Below are positions 17,133 to 26,710 of a DNA stretch of 64,000 bases, one piece after another. Under the pieces are notes generated by a model, which was not told where the DNA came from, did not search any database, and saw only the letters and a list, made by a program, of their open reading frames with translations. The stretch is from contig NZ_KB898360.1 in the NCBI RefSeq assembly GCF_000377565.1, forward strand, positions 124,001 through 188,000, read 5' to 3'. The first letter of the stretch is position 1; every line of letters begins with the position of its first letter. This DNA is from Rhizobium sp. 2MFCol3.1. GTDB lineage: Bacteria > Pseudomonadota > Alphaproteobacteria > Rhizobiales > Rhizobiaceae. Both the position numbers and the translations under genes were made by a program.

Positions 17133-18134
17133 TCAGGCCACGCCGATCCTGAGAAGATCGTGGAAATGAATAAGCCCGACCGGCCTGTTGTCGTCATCGA
17201 CGACAATCAGCGCGCCGATGCTGTGCTTGTTGAGCAATGCCAGCGCCGCGGTCGCCAGGACATTCGGCTTCACCGTCTTCGGCGCCCGCGTCATGATATC
17301 GTCGACCACGAGTTCCGACAGGTTACGCGACAGGTTGCGCGCCATGTCGCCCTCGGTGACGATGCCGCAGAGCCGGCCATCCTCATCCAAAATGCCGACA
17401 CAGCCGAAATGCTTGCGCGATAGCGTCGAGATCGCCTCTGGCAGCGGTGTGCCCTTGGCAACCAGCGGCACGCGCTCGCCGGTATGCATGACGTCGGCGA
17501 CATGGCTCAAGGCAGCGCCCAGCTTGCCGCCGGGATGGAACACATGGAAATCGCGCGCCGTGAAGCCACGCGCCTCGAGCAGCGCGATCGCCAGCGCATC
17601 ACCGAGCGCCAGCTGCATCATCGTCGACGTGGTCGGCGCCAAGCCGTGCGGGCAGGCTTCCTCGACGTTCGGCATCAGAAGCACGACATCGGACGCCTTG
17701 CCGAGCGATGAGTCCGGCGAGCAGGTCATGGAAATCAGCGGAATGGAGAAGCGGCGCGTATAGGCGATCACGTTGCGCAGTTCCGCGCTCTCGCCGCCCT
17801 TCGACAGCGCCAGCACCGCATCCCCAAGCCCCACCATGCCGAGATCGCCGTGGTTGGCCTCGGCGGCGTGCATGAAGAAGGCGGGTGTTCCGGTCGAAGC
17901 CAGCGTCGCGGCGATCTTGACGCCGATATGGCCGCTCTTGCCGACGCCGGTAACGATCACTCGCCCCGAAATCCCACCGATCGTTTCGACGGCCTGCATG
18001 AAAGGCCCGGCGAGATCGCCGTCAAAGGCCTGTTCGAGGGACACCAACGACTGTCGTTCGGTGGCGAGTGTGCGCCTGGCCGAGTCGATCACGCCGTTGT
18101 CGATGAGATTTACCGCTCGCTTGATCATCGCCAT
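17133..18134 (-). CDS. kdsD: Arabinose-5-phosphate isomerase, KpsF/GutQ family
   Basis: A 333-residue cytoplasmic isomerase that converts ribulose-5-phosphate to arabinose-5-phosphate, the first step to Kdo of lipopolysaccharide. An N-terminal SIS sugar-isomerase domain shows VTGVGKSGHIGVKIAATLASTGTPAFFMH and the conserved EANHGDLGM. Two CBS domains follow (VMHTGERVPLV..., then DIMTRAPKTV...IGALIVVDDDNRPVGLIHFHDLL). The start at 18134 is the first ATG. It is convergent with nfeD. Confidence 0.93.
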   Translation of the reverse strand: MAMIKRAVNLIDNGVIDSARRTLATERQSLVSLEQAFDGDLAGPFMQAVETIGGISGRVIVTGVGKSGHIGVKIAATLASTGTPAFFMHAAEANHGDLGMVGLGDAVLALSKGGESAELRNVIAYTRRFSIPLISMTCSPDSSLGKASDVVLLMPNVEEACPHGLAPTTSTMMQLALGDALAIALLEARGFTARDFHVFHPGGKLGAALSHVADVMHTGERVPLVAKGTPLPEAISTLSRKHFGCVGILDEDGRLCGIVTEGDMARNLSRNLSELVVDDIMTRAPKTVKPNVLATAALALLNKHSIGALIVVDDDNRPVGLIHFHDLLRIGVA

Positions 18135-18268
18135 CCGTTAGCCGCTTTCCAGCGCGGTGTCCACCATAGCGGCGGATTGAGCATAGCCTTCGATCAGATG
18201 GCAACGAATGGTTAACCACGAGGCTTTACGTTCGGGTAACCACTTCGAAGCATGCCGAGCGCAACCAT

Positions 18269-19834
18269 ATGGGCCATTGGAGACATACGAGCAGTCTGAC
18301 GCCGCTCCGCGCGGCGGGCGTTGCCGTGTCCGTGGCCTTGGCCGGTCTCGAGCTCGCAGCCCCCACCTCGGCGCTCGCCCAATCGGCGCGCACGGCCGCA
18401 TCCTCCTCTCCCCTTGCCCAGTCCGCCTACATCGCCACCCCCGATGCAACAGGCGATCAACAGGATGACGGCACGGCCATACCCGGCGCCGCGGCATCCG
18501 CAGACGACCCGACCAATGCGAACGACGGCACCCCCAACGGCACCAGCGCCAATACCAGTGCGACCGCACGGCAAACCACATCAGGCGACCAGCCAAGCGA
18601 CGAGACCACCGGCTCCATTCTCGACGAAGACATGATGCGGCTGAACACCCGCGAGGCCCCGCTCGACGAGCGCAGGCCGCGCAAGCCCGACGTCAATCTC
18701 TCGACCGAGGAAACCCCTGGCATCCGCGTCGGCACCTTCGTGCTGCGCCCGACCGTGACGCAGAGCATCAACACCGAGACGAAGAAGGACGGCGACGTCA
18801 AGCAGACACGCGCCTTCCTCGAAACCGACATGAAGACGACGCTGACGTCGGACTGGGCGCTGCACCAGCTGCTGATCACAAGCGAGGGCGCCTGGCAGAA
18901 GAATGTCAGCGGCGAAGGCGAAGAGCAGCCGGACTTCCGGATCAACGGCGATCTGAGGCTCGATCTCCCCGAGGAAACCACGGCCCACATCACCGGCGGC
19001 TACCACTTCTACCGCGAAGACACCGACGACCCGAACGCCATCCAGAACGCCAACCAGCAGTCGGACGTGCAGGAACTCACCCTCGGCGCCTCGATCGAGC
19101 GCGACTTCGGCATCCTGCGCGGCAGCACCGGCATCGATTTCACCCGCACGATCTATTCCGACGCGACGCTGTCTGATGGCACCGTCGTATCGCTTAGCGA
19201 CCGCGACCAGACATCGGGCACGCTGCGCGGCCGCATCGGCTACGAGCTGTCTCCTGCCCTGATCCCCTTCATCGAGGGCAATGTCGGCAAGACGGTGTAT
19301 GACCAGACGACCGACGTGGCGGGCTACCAGCGCTCCGGCGACAGCTACGGCGCCAAGGTCGGCGTCGAGGTGGATCTCGGCGAGAAGCTGCGCGGCGAAG
19401 TGGGCGTGGGTTACGAGATCGCCAGCTTCGACGACAACAGGCTGTCCGATATCGACGCAACCGTGCTCGATGCCAGCGTCCGCTGGTCGCCTCTGCGCGG
19501 CACCGATATCGACTTCGGCCTGCAAACCAGCCTGCAGCCATCCACCACGCCAGGTGTCGCGGGCTATATCTCGCGCGCCATGACGACGACGGTCACGCAT
19601 CAGCTGCGCGACAATCTGGTCGGAACCTTCCTGGGTGGGATAACCTTGCGCGACTATCCGTCGGATAGCGCGATCAGCGACGAGACGGTCTATACGACCA
19701 GCGCCGGCCTGACCTGGAACATCAACCGATATCTCGATCTGACGAGCACCATCGGCTACGAACTGACTTCCAGAAAAGTCGGCGCCGACTCGCAGCAATG
19801 GCGAGCCGGCGTCGGTCTGAAGCTGAAACGCTGA
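18269..19834 (+). CDS. Outer-membrane beta-barrel protein (BBP2_2-like)
   Basis: A 521-residue exported protein with a signal peptide ending near SALAQ. A 100-residue linker rich in Ala, Thr, Asp and Asn follows. From about residue 150 onward there are alternating amphipathic strands (GTFVLRPTVTQSINTETK, RINGDLRLDLPEETTAHITGGYHFYRED and so on) ending in an aromatic/basic C-terminal strand WRAGVGLKLKR, as in outer-membrane barrels. It resembles the rhizobial barrel family of unknown function sometimes found with exopolysaccharide genes. No operon partner is visible; galU converges from downstream. Confidence 0.8.
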   Translation: MGHWRHTSSLTPLRAAGVAVSVALAGLELAAPTSALAQSARTAASSSPLAQSAYIATPDATGDQQDDGTAIPGAAASADDPTNANDGTPNGTSANTSATARQTTSGDQPSDETTGSILDEDMMRLNTREAPLDERRPRKPDVNLSTEETPGIRVGTFVLRPTVTQSINTETKKDGDVKQTRAFLETDMKTTLTSDWALHQLLITSEGAWQKNVSGEGEEQPDFRINGDLRLDLPEETTAHITGGYHFYREDTDDPNAIQNANQQSDVQELTLGASIERDFGILRGSTGIDFTRTIYSDATLSDGTVVSLSDRDQTSGTLRGRIGYELSPALIPFIEGNVGKTVYDQTTDVAGYQRSGDSYGAKVGVEVDLGEKLRGEVGVGYEIASFDDNRLSDIDATVLDASVRWSPLRGTDIDFGLQTSLQPSTTPGVAGYISRAMTTTVTHQLRDNLVGTFLGGITLRDYPSDSAISDETVYTTSAGLTWNINRYLDLTSTIGYELTSRKVGADSQQWRAGVGLKLKR

Positions 19835-19882
19835 TAGCGATCGGGAAGACCGCGCCGCGGCCTCCCCTTCGATCGCCAGATA

Positions 19883-20770
19883 TCAGAGGCCCTTGAGCAG
19901 GTCCTTGAAGCCTTCGATCACGGTCGGGCGGATATCCGCACGCTCAAGCGCGAAGGCGACGTTGGCGAGGATGAAGCCATCCTTGGCGCCGCAGTCATAG
20001 GTCGTGCCCTTGAAGTGGTAACCGGCGAAAGCCTGGTCCTTCAGGAGCTTCAGCATGCCGTCGGTGAGCTGGATCTCGTTGCCGGCGCCGCGTTCCTGGG
20101 TTTCCAGGATCTTGAACACTTCCGGCTGCAGGATGTAGCGGCCGTTGATGAAGAAGTTCGAGGGCGCTGTGCCCTTGGCAGGCTTTTCGACCATGCCGGT
20201 GATGCGGAAGCCGTCGCCGATCGCGTCGCCGACGCCAACGATACCGTACTTGTGGGCCTGATCGGGCGCGCATTCTTCGACGGCGATGATGTTGCCGCCG
20301 CTCTGGGCATAAAGATCGATCATGCCCTTCATGCAGCCCTTGGCTTCGCTCTTCATGATCATGTCGGGAAGCAGCAGCGCGAAGGGCTCGTCGCCGATGA
20401 TCTCGCGGGCGCACCATACGGCGTGACCGAGGCCGAGCGGCTCCTGCTGGCGCGTGAAGCTCACGGTACCAGCCTTGGGAAGCTGGCCTGCGAGCAGGGT
20501 GATTTCAGCGTTCTTGCTGCGCTCGCGCAGCGTCTGCTCAAGCTCGAAATGGATGTCGAAATAGTCTTCGATGATGTGCTTGTTACGGCCCGTCACGAAA
20601 ACGAAATGCTCGATCCCGGCTTCCAGCGCTTCGTCCACCACATACTGAATGATCGGCTTGTCTACGACAGTCAGCATTTCCTTCGGAACGGCCTTCGTGG
20701 CCGGAAGGAAGCGCGTGCCGAGACCGGCGACCGGGAATACAGCTTTGCGAACTTTTTTATGCTCTGCCAC
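19883..20770 (-). CDS. galU: UTP-glucose-1-phosphate uridylyltransferase
   Basis: A 295-residue nucleotidyltransferase making UDP-glucose for exopolysaccharide, lipopolysaccharide and cyclic glucan synthesis. The signature [18 protein letters not shown] lies at the N-terminus, followed by [34 protein letters not shown] and the C-terminal [14 protein letters not shown]. This is the protein called ExoN in some rhizobia. It is transcribed alone. The divergent gap to the transglycosylase gene (20771-20971) is AT-rich and probably holds both promoters. Confidence 0.95.
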   Translation of the reverse strand: MAEHKKVRKAVFPVAGLGTRFLPATKAVPKEMLTVVDKPIIQYVVDEALEAGIEHFVFVTGRNKHIIEDYFDIHFELEQTLRERSKNAEITLLAGQLPKAGTVSFTRQQEPLGLGHAVWCAREIIGDEPFALLLPDMIMKSEAKGCMKGMIDLYAQSGGNIIAVEECAPDQAHKYGIVGVGDAIGDGFRITGMVEKPAKGTAPSNFFINGRYILQPEVFKILETQERGAGNEIQLTDGMLKLLKDQAFAGYHFKGTTYDCGAKDGFILANVAFALERADIRPTVIEGFKDLLKGL

Positions 20771-20971
20771 ACAGGCCTCCTGCGATGATTCTAACGCTTG
20801 AAATATAACGCGATTTTGATCGGATTAGATGAGATTTGCTACGGTTTTGCAAATAGTGACTGTGTTCGTGCGTCATGGTAAAGAATTTGTTGACTCCGTT
20901 CGGGTAGTCTCAGGCCTGAGCGGAATTTTTGCGCTCTGCTGTGCCTGAAACGAAAGGACGGATGACCGCCG

Positions 20972-22195
20972 ATGACTCAAAATCACAAAATCTCCCTTCG
21001 TGGTCTTGCATTCGCATTCATCATGACCGCATCCGCCAGTCTGGCGCCTGTTAACGCCATGGCCGACCAGCGGTTCCAGAAGTGGATCGCGGACTTCTAT
21101 CAAACTGCCGCTCAAAATGGCATCAGCAAGGCAACTTATCGTAAAGCTTTCTCAGGCGTCAGCGACCCTGACCCTACGGTGCTGGAAAAGGCTACTTATC
21201 AGCCTGAATTTACGACGAAAATCTGGGATTACGTGGATTCTCGCGTAAATCCTTATACCGTCCAGATCGGCCGCAAGATGATGGCCAAACACGCCTCTAC
21301 GTTGAATTGGATCGAGCGGAACTTCGGTGTCGACAAGACGATTCTGCTCGCCATTTGGTCGATGGAATCGAATTACGGCGCAGTGCTCGAGAAGGACGAC
21401 AGGCTGCATTACGTGCCGCGCGCGCTGGCGACGCTCGCCTATGCCGACGCCAAACGCACCAAGTTCGCCCAGAAGCAGCTGATCGCCGCCCTGAAGATCC
21501 TGCAGAACGGCGACATCTCGCCCGACGGCATGACCGGCTCCTGGGCCGGCGCCATGGGTCACACCCAGTTCATCCCCACCAGCTACCTGCTCTACGCCGT
21601 CGACGCCGACGGCAACGGCCACCGCGACATCTGGAACTCGGTTCCCGACGCGCTCGCCACCTCCGCCAATCTCCTGAAGAAGAACGGCTGGGATTTTGGC
21701 AAGACCTGGGGCTACGAAGTCAAGGTTCCGTCGAGCGCGCTGAAGCACGTCGGCAAGACCATGACGCTGGCACAATGGTCGGCCCTTGGCCTGAAGCGCC
21801 CGAGCGGCATGGGCTTCAAGGATGGCTCCGGCAAGGCAGTCTTGAAGATGCCCGCCGGCAATGACGGCCCGGGCTTCCTGATGACCAGCAACTTCTACAC
21901 CATCAAGAAGTACAATGCCTCTGACAGCTACGCCATTGCCGTCGGCCTGCTCGCCGACGAGATCGCCGGCTATGGCGGCATGAAGCAGCGCTGGCCGCGC
22001 CCGGATGGCACGCTCGATGTCAAGGAGAAGTTCGAGCTGCAGACCCGCCTGAAGGCGCTGGGCTATTATGACGGCGAAGTCGACGGCAATTTCGGCAGCG
22101 GCTCCAAGGCCGCGATCGCCGCTGTCCAGGGCCGTATCGGCATGCAGGCGGATGGCGAACCCTCGCTGCCGCTCCTGAACGCGCTTCGCAAGTAG
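20972..22195 (+). CDS. Lytic murein transglycosylase, MltB type, with peptidoglycan-binding domain
   Basis: A 407-residue exported enzyme that cleaves peptidoglycan with formation of 1,6-anhydromuramic acid. The signal peptide ends about NAMA-DQ. The catalytic Glu132 lies in WSMESNYG, followed by the family blocks GDISPDGMTGSWAGAMGHTQFIPTSY and DADGNGHRDIW. Residues 340 onward form a peptidoglycan-binding domain (LQTRLKALGYYDGEVDGNFGSGSKAAI). No lipobox cysteine is present, so it is soluble in the periplasm rather than a lipoprotein like E. coli MltB. The start at 20972 gives the full signal peptide. Confidence 0.93.
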   Translation: MTQNHKISLRGLAFAFIMTASASLAPVNAMADQRFQKWIADFYQTAAQNGISKATYRKAFSGVSDPDPTVLEKATYQPEFTTKIWDYVDSRVNPYTVQIGRKMMAKHASTLNWIERNFGVDKTILLAIWSMESNYGAVLEKDDRLHYVPRALATLAYADAKRTKFAQKQLIAALKILQNGDISPDGMTGSWAGAMGHTQFIPTSYLLYAVDADGNGHRDIWNSVPDALATSANLLKKNGWDFGKTWGYEVKVPSSALKHVGKTMTLAQWSALGLKRPSGMGFKDGSGKAVLKMPAGNDGPGFLMTSNFYTIKKYNASDSYAIAVGLLADEIAGYGGMKQRWPRPDGTLDVKEKFELQTRLKALGYYDGEVDGNFGSGSKAAIAAVQGRIGMQADGEPSLPLLNALRK

Positions 22196-22292
22196 CCGTC
22201 ACGTCGCGATCAAAAACACGCGCACCGCGCTTTGGGGTGTGGACGCCCGTCCCGCTCCATGAGAAAATAAGCGTCGATGCAGGGCGGCCGAT

Positions 22293-23528
22293 ATGCGTAA
22301 ACGAGTAGATCAGACAACAGCCAAGAGTGGCGTTCGCGGCATGCTCCGCTGGGGCGCGTTGGGCGCGGCGGTGCTGGTCTTGTCCACCTCTGTCCTGCCG
22401 CCCGTTTCGGCCGAGGCCCAGGAACAGCGCTATTATCAGCGCCGCTCGCTCATGGATTTCTTCTTGGGCCGCCGTTACATCGACGAGGCCCCGCAGGCGC
22501 CCGGCCAATACACGCGGCCGCGCGCCGCGCCGCAACGCAAGAAGACAACGCCGCCCAAGACCACCGTCTCCACGCCACGCGCCGCACCCGTGACCGCGCC
22601 GGAAGAGAAGGTCGTAGAGAAGCTCGACAACGCCCAGAAGATCCTTGTCGTCGGCGACTTCCTGGCCGGCGGCCTCGGCGTCGGCATGGACGCGGCCTTC
22701 CAGGATTCGCCGGGCATCCTCATCGAGACCCACAGCAACGTCGCGTCAGGCCTCGTGCGCGACGATTATTACGACTGGCCCACGCAACTGACGAAATTCA
22801 TGGACGAGGCCAAGCCCGCCATGGTCGTCGTCATGCTCGGCGCCAACGACCGCCAGCAGATGGTAACCGATGTCGGCAAGGAGAAGTTCCGCACCGATGG
22901 CTGGTACACCGAATACCAGCGCCGCGTTCTCGCCTTCGGCAAGGCGGTGACGGCGAGGAAGATTCCGCTGCTCTGGGTCGGCCTGCCCGCTTTCGATTCT
23001 CCCTCGATGATGGCGGATGCGGCGCAGATGAACCAGGTCTACCGCAAGCAGGTGGAATCGATCGGCGGCGAGTTCGTCGATATCTGGGATGGTTTCGTCA
23101 GCGAGAGCGGCGACTTCATCGTCACAGGCTCCGACATCAACGGCCAGCAGGTACGCCTGCGCACCTCCGACGGCATCAACATGACCGATGCCGGCCGCCG
23201 CAAGGTCGCCTTCTACGTCGAAAAGCCCGCCCGCCGCATCCTCGGCACCCAGGCGAGCCCCGATCTCGTGCGCCTCGACAACAGCAGCGCGCCGGCGATC
23301 GGCCTCTCGTCGAACCCGGCCGACCACACCGACCCGATCGCGCTCTCCGACCCTAATCTCGACGGCGGCACTGCCCTTCTCGGCGGCGCCGCCATTCCCG
23401 TCAGCGCCACGAAATCGCCGCGCGACAAGCTGGTGCAGGATGGCGAGATGGCAAAGCCCCCGGCCGGCCGCGTCGACGACTACAGCCGCCCCGCCGCCAA
23501 ATCGGCCGCCGAGGTCTCGGTCAAGTAA
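22293..23528 (+). CDS. DUF459 exported SGNH/GDSL-like protein lacking the usual catalytic Ser and His
   Basis: A 411-residue protein with an N-terminal membrane anchor or signal peptide (VLVLSTSVLPPVSAEAQ), a Pro/Arg/Lys-rich linker (residues 65-105), a DUF459 SGNH-fold domain (about 110-315) and a disordered tail. SGNH block III is present as GANDRQ. Block I reads VVGDFLAGGLG, so Phe replaces the nucleophile Ser. Block V reads DGINMTDAG, so Asn replaces the His. The fold is clear but hydrolase activity is doubtful; the protein may bind acetylated glycans instead. It lies 97 bases after the transglycosylase gene, in the same direction. Confidence 0.82.
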   Translation: MRKRVDQTTAKSGVRGMLRWGALGAAVLVLSTSVLPPVSAEAQEQRYYQRRSLMDFFLGRRYIDEAPQAPGQYTRPRAAPQRKKTTPPKTTVSTPRAAPVTAPEEKVVEKLDNAQKILVVGDFLAGGLGVGMDAAFQDSPGILIETHSNVASGLVRDDYYDWPTQLTKFMDEAKPAMVVVMLGANDRQQMVTDVGKEKFRTDGWYTEYQRRVLAFGKAVTARKIPLLWVGLPAFDSPSMMADAAQMNQVYRKQVESIGGEFVDIWDGFVSESGDFIVTGSDINGQQVRLRTSDGINMTDAGRRKVAFYVEKPARRILGTQASPDLVRLDNSSAPAIGLSSNPADHTDPIALSDPNLDGGTALLGGAAIPVSATKSPRDKLVQDGEMAKPPAGRVDDYSRPAAKSAAEVSVK

Positions 23529-23530
23529 AA

Positions 23531-23554
23531 GCGGGCGCTCACACGCCCGCCTCT
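23531..23554. terminator. Bidirectional terminator between the DUF459 and SDR genes
   Basis: GCGGGCG-CTCACA-CGCCCGC is a perfect 7-base stem. It is followed by CTCTCTCTTTT on the plus strand and by TTTT on the minus strand, so it can serve both convergent genes. Confidence 0.8.
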
Positions 23555-23562
23555 CTCTTTTG

Positions 23563-24405
23563 TCAGCTCGGAAAATCCGCACTCAGCGTCACATCCGCCC
23601 AGGCATCGAAATTCGACCGCAGCGCATCCAGCCGCTCGCGCGCGATCTTCAGCGCCGGCGCGCCCAGCAGCAGCCGCAACGGCGGCTCCTTCGCCTCGTA
23701 GGCGGCAATGACGGCGGCTGCGGCGCGCGCCGGATCACCCGGCTGGTTGCCCGAGACAGCACGGGTCGCGGCCCGGCGCTTGCCCGCCGTCTCCGCGTAA
23801 TCGTCGATCACGGTCGCCGATTCGATCATCGAGCTGCCAGCCCAATTGGTGCGAAACGCACCCGGCTCCAGAATGGTGACTTTGATCCCGAGCGGCGCCA
23901 CCTCGTGAGAGAGCGATTCCGACAAGCCCTCAACCGCGAATTTCGTGGCGTGATAATAGCCGGTCGCCGCGAACGCCACGAGGCCGCCGAGCGACGAGGT
24001 GTTGAACACATGCCCGCGACGCCGCGCGCGCATGCCTGGAAGCACCCGCTTGGTCACCGCGATCAGGCCGAAGACATTGGTCTCGAACTGGTCGCGGATC
24101 TCCTGGTCGTCGCCCTCCTCGATCGCCGCGAGATAGCCGTAGCCGGCATTGTTGGCCAGCACATCGATGCCGCCGAAATGCTTCTCCGCCGCAGCGACTG
24201 CTTCGTCGACCGATGCCTTGGAGCGCACATCGAGCGTAAGCGGCAGCACATGATCGCCGTAGCGGGCGGCCAGATCGTCGAGCGCGCCGGGCTTGCGCGC
24301 GGTGACAGCCGCCCGCCAGCCGCGCGCCAGAACGGCTTCGGCCAAAGCGAGGCCGAGGCCCGAGGAAGCACCGGTGATGAACCAGATGGGGGAAGTCTCA
24401 GTCAT
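23563..24405 (-). CDS. Short-chain dehydrogenase/reductase
   Basis: A 280-residue SDR. The cofactor motif TGASSGLG is near residue 12, NNAGYG near 87, and the catalytic Tyr-x3-Lys is GYYHATKF with the preceding Ser in NTSSLGG. The substrate is not predictable from sequence. The next gene in the same direction is a small Atu4866-type protein, and a LysR gene is divergent, an arrangement that usually means the regulator controls the pair. It begins with the ATG at 24405, preceded by AAGGAGACGAC. Confidence 0.92.
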   Translation of the reverse strand: MTETSPIWFITGASSGLGLALAEAVLARGWRAAVTARKPGALDDLAARYGDHVLPLTLDVRSKASVDEAVAAAEKHFGGIDVLANNAGYGYLAAIEEGDDQEIRDQFETNVFGLIAVTKRVLPGMRARRRGHVFNTSSLGGLVAFAATGYYHATKFAVEGLSESLSHEVAPLGIKVTILEPGAFRTNWAGSSMIESATVIDDYAETAGKRRAATRAVSGNQPGDPARAAAAVIAAYEAKEPPLRLLLGAPALKIARERLDALRSNFDAWADVTLSADFPS

Positions 24406-24449
24406 GTCGTCTCCTTCCGGGCTTCTGAGCCCATTGTCGCGTCGGCGGC

Positions 24450-24692
24450 TTAGCGCCGGCGCAGGATCATGCCGCCATGATGCAGCGTGTCGCGGTCGAC
24501 GAAGTCGCCATCGGCGGTGAAGCCGGTGTCGTCCCAGTAATCGATATGAGCGCCACGAACCTCGTAGCGCCCCTGATAGGCGCTCTCGCGATTGCCGCGC
24601 GCCTCGTCGTATCGGCCGTTCGCCAGAAGCTCGTGCCGAACCCGGCCGTCATCGGTGATCCACATGCCGACATAGGGATGGTCGCTCATCAT
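24450..24692 (-). CDS. Small Atu4866-domain protein
   Basis: An 80-residue protein beginning MMSDHPYVGMWITDDGRVR and containing ANGRYDEARGN and YQGRYEVRGAHIDYWDDTGFTADG, the hallmark of the Atu4866 family of small beta-rich proteins of unknown function. They usually lie next to SDR genes and LysR or AraC regulators, as here. The ATG at 24692 or 24689 follows AGGAGAG; a longer frame to 24800 would run into the SD sequence and is not preferred. Confidence 0.82.
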   Translation of the reverse strand: MMSDHPYVGMWITDDGRVRHELLANGRYDEARGNRESAYQGRYEVRGAHIDYWDDTGFTADGDFVDRDTLHHGGMILRRR

Positions 24693-24831
24693 CTCTCTCC
24701 TCTTCCGGCCTTGCAGGGCCGATGCGATTGCAGGCGACGGCTCTTCCGTCTTGCCATGCATGAGAGATAGGCACAGTATTGGCATCGAACGAGTTGCCAA
24801 TCCGAGATAGCTTGGTTAGTTATTCTAACCA

Positions 24832-25722
24832 ATGAGCGACCAGTTCGAAGGCATCTCCGTTTTCCTTGCCGTCGCGGAAGCGCGCAACTTCCGCGTCGCC
24901 GCCGAGCGGCTGGGCGTGACCCGCTCCGCCGTCAGCCAGGCGCTGCAGCGGCTGGAAGACCGGCTTGGTGTTACGCTCGTCCAGCGCACCACGCGCAGCG
25001 TGCGGCTGACAGAGGCGGGCGAGTTGTTCCAATCCCTGGTGAAAGAGCCCGCCGACCGGGTGACCGAGGCGATCGAAGCCGTCCGCGAGGTCCGCGCGCG
25101 GCCATCGGGCCTGCTGCGCATCGCCGTGTCGTCCATCGCCGAGCGCGTCATCTCCGGCCCGCTGCTGGCAGGCTTCATGGCGAAATATCCGGAGCTGCGC
25201 CTGGATATCACCATCACCGACGGCGAGTTCGATATCGTCGAGGCCGGCTTCGATGCGGGGATCAGGCTGGGCGAGGTGATCGAGCAGGACATGGTGGCCG
25301 TATCGGTCTCGTCAGCCCAGCGACAATGCGCCGTCGCATCACCCGATTACATCGCCCGACGCGGCGCGCCGCAGCACCCCCGCGATCTCGTCGATCACGT
25401 CTGCATCGGCTGGCGCCCCAGACCCGACACCGCCCCCTACCGCTGGGAATTCACCGAAAACGGCCGCGATTTCGATGTCGCGGTCGATCCCGACATGACC
25501 ACCAACGACATGGGCATGATGCTGCGCATGGCCTCCTCAGGCGCCGGTATCACCTTCGGCATGGTCGAGACCTTCGCGCCCTATATCGCGCGCGGCGAGC
25601 TCGTGCCGCTTCTCGAAAGCTACTGCCCGCCCTTCGACGGCTTCTACATCTACTACCCCCGCCGCCATCGCCAGCCGCAGAAGCTGCGGGTGCTGGTCGA
25701 TCACCTCTCAAGCAGAGGCTGA
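24832..25722 (+). CDS. LysR family transcriptional regulator
   Basis: A 296-residue regulator with an N-terminal winged helix-turn-helix (FLAVAEARNFRVAAERLGVTRSAVSQALQRLEDRLG) and a LysR substrate-binding domain from residue 90. It is divergent from the Atu4866/SDR pair, with 139 bases between start codons, so it likely controls that pair and itself. The effector is unknown. Its 3' end overlaps the convergent AraC gene by 22 bases. Confidence 0.93.
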   Translation: MSDQFEGISVFLAVAEARNFRVAAERLGVTRSAVSQALQRLEDRLGVTLVQRTTRSVRLTEAGELFQSLVKEPADRVTEAIEAVREVRARPSGLLRIAVSSIAERVISGPLLAGFMAKYPELRLDITITDGEFDIVEAGFDAGIRLGEVIEQDMVAVSVSSAQRQCAVASPDYIARRGAPQHPRDLVDHVCIGWRPRPDTAPYRWEFTENGRDFDVAVDPDMTTNDMGMMLRMASSGAGITFGMVETFAPYIARGELVPLLESYCPPFDGFYIYYPRRHRQPQKLRVLVDHLSSRG

Positions 25723-26612
25723 CTGCGGGCATACCTAGCCGGCGGCACGCCCGCATATCGCGAGAAGGCGACGCTGAACGCGCTGGCCGAACCGTAACCG
25801 ACGCGCTCCGCCACTTCATCCATCGCGAGTTCGCGGCCACGCAACAGCTGCTTGGCGAGGGCCATGCGCCAGGCCAGCAGATACTCCATCGGCGGCAGGC
25901 CGACGACACGGCTGAAACGCGCGAAGAAGGCCGATCGGGAGAGTGACGCTTCGGTTGCGAGATCCGCCACGGTCCACGCATGGGCCGGCCGTTCATGCAG
26001 CGCGTGCAGTGCCGCCGCCAGCCGTTCGTCCGCCAGACCACGGCTGAGCCCAGGCGCGCCTGTCGGCTGCGTGCCGGATCGGAGCGCCTCGATCAGCAAC
26101 ACCTCCAGCAACCGTTCAAGCACCAGCTCCCGCCCCGGCCGCCGCTCGCGCGTTTCATCGCCGACCAATTGCATGAGGGTCGCCAGACGCGGTTCGCCGC
26201 GCACGACAACCACATCGGGCAGCAGCGAAACCAGAAGCGCCGCATCCGGTGAACCGAAGCTGCAATGCCCGATGCGCATGCGCAGATCAGCCGGCCCATC
26301 GGGACGACCCGCGCGGAAGTGACCATCACTCATCTGCATCGGAACGACGGCGGGCAAGCCGCGCGGCGCGTCGATGCTCTCATTGACGAGATCACGCATG
26401 GCCGGCACTAGGACGAAGTCGCCGGCCTCAAGAATGAACGGCGGCTCCTCCCCGAATGCCACACGGCAACGCCCCTCGATGACAGCGCAGTAGAAGGGCT
26501 CGCCCGTGGCCTCGCGTTCAATCCGCCAGAGGCCGGCGCATTCGACCAGCTTCGAGAAGCGTGCGGCGGGCTGCAGCAGCGTGACGATTTCGGCAAGAGG
26601 ATCAACGGCCAC
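25701..26612 (-). CDS. AraC family transcriptional regulator with N-terminal cupin
   Basis: A 303-residue regulator. Residues 1-190 form a cupin-type ligand domain (FYCAVIEGRCRVAFGEEPPFILEAGDFVLVP); residues 205-300 hold two AraC helix-turn-helices (VADLATEASLSRSAFFARFSRVVG and AMDEVAERVGYGSASAFSVAFSRYAG). It belongs to the cupin-AraC group usually found beside and controlling an SDR gene, and one (26711-27463) is divergent from it. Confidence 0.92.
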   Translation of the reverse strand: MAVDPLAEIVTLLQPAARFSKLVECAGLWRIEREATGEPFYCAVIEGRCRVAFGEEPPFILEAGDFVLVPAMRDLVNESIDAPRGLPAVVPMQMSDGHFRAGRPDGPADLRMRIGHCSFGSPDAALLVSLLPDVVVVRGEPRLATLMQLVGDETRERRPGRELVLERLLEVLLIEALRSGTQPTGAPGLSRGLADERLAAALHALHERPAHAWTVADLATEASLSRSAFFARFSRVVGLPPMEYLLAWRMALAKQLLRGRELAMDEVAERVGYGSASAFSVAFSRYAGVPPARYARSQPLLER

Positions 26613-26710
26613 GATCAGGACTATCGCTAAAGAAATGGAGACTGCAGCCTATATCAAGTCTCGCACGCGGTCACTACCCTGCAATCATTCCTTTTCAATT
26701 GGAGACGCAG

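Noticed and set aside
19835..19882. Possible terminator between the barrel gene and galU
   Set aside because: GCGATCGGGAAG and CTTCGATCGC pair imperfectly and no T-tract follows; evidence too weak to list.
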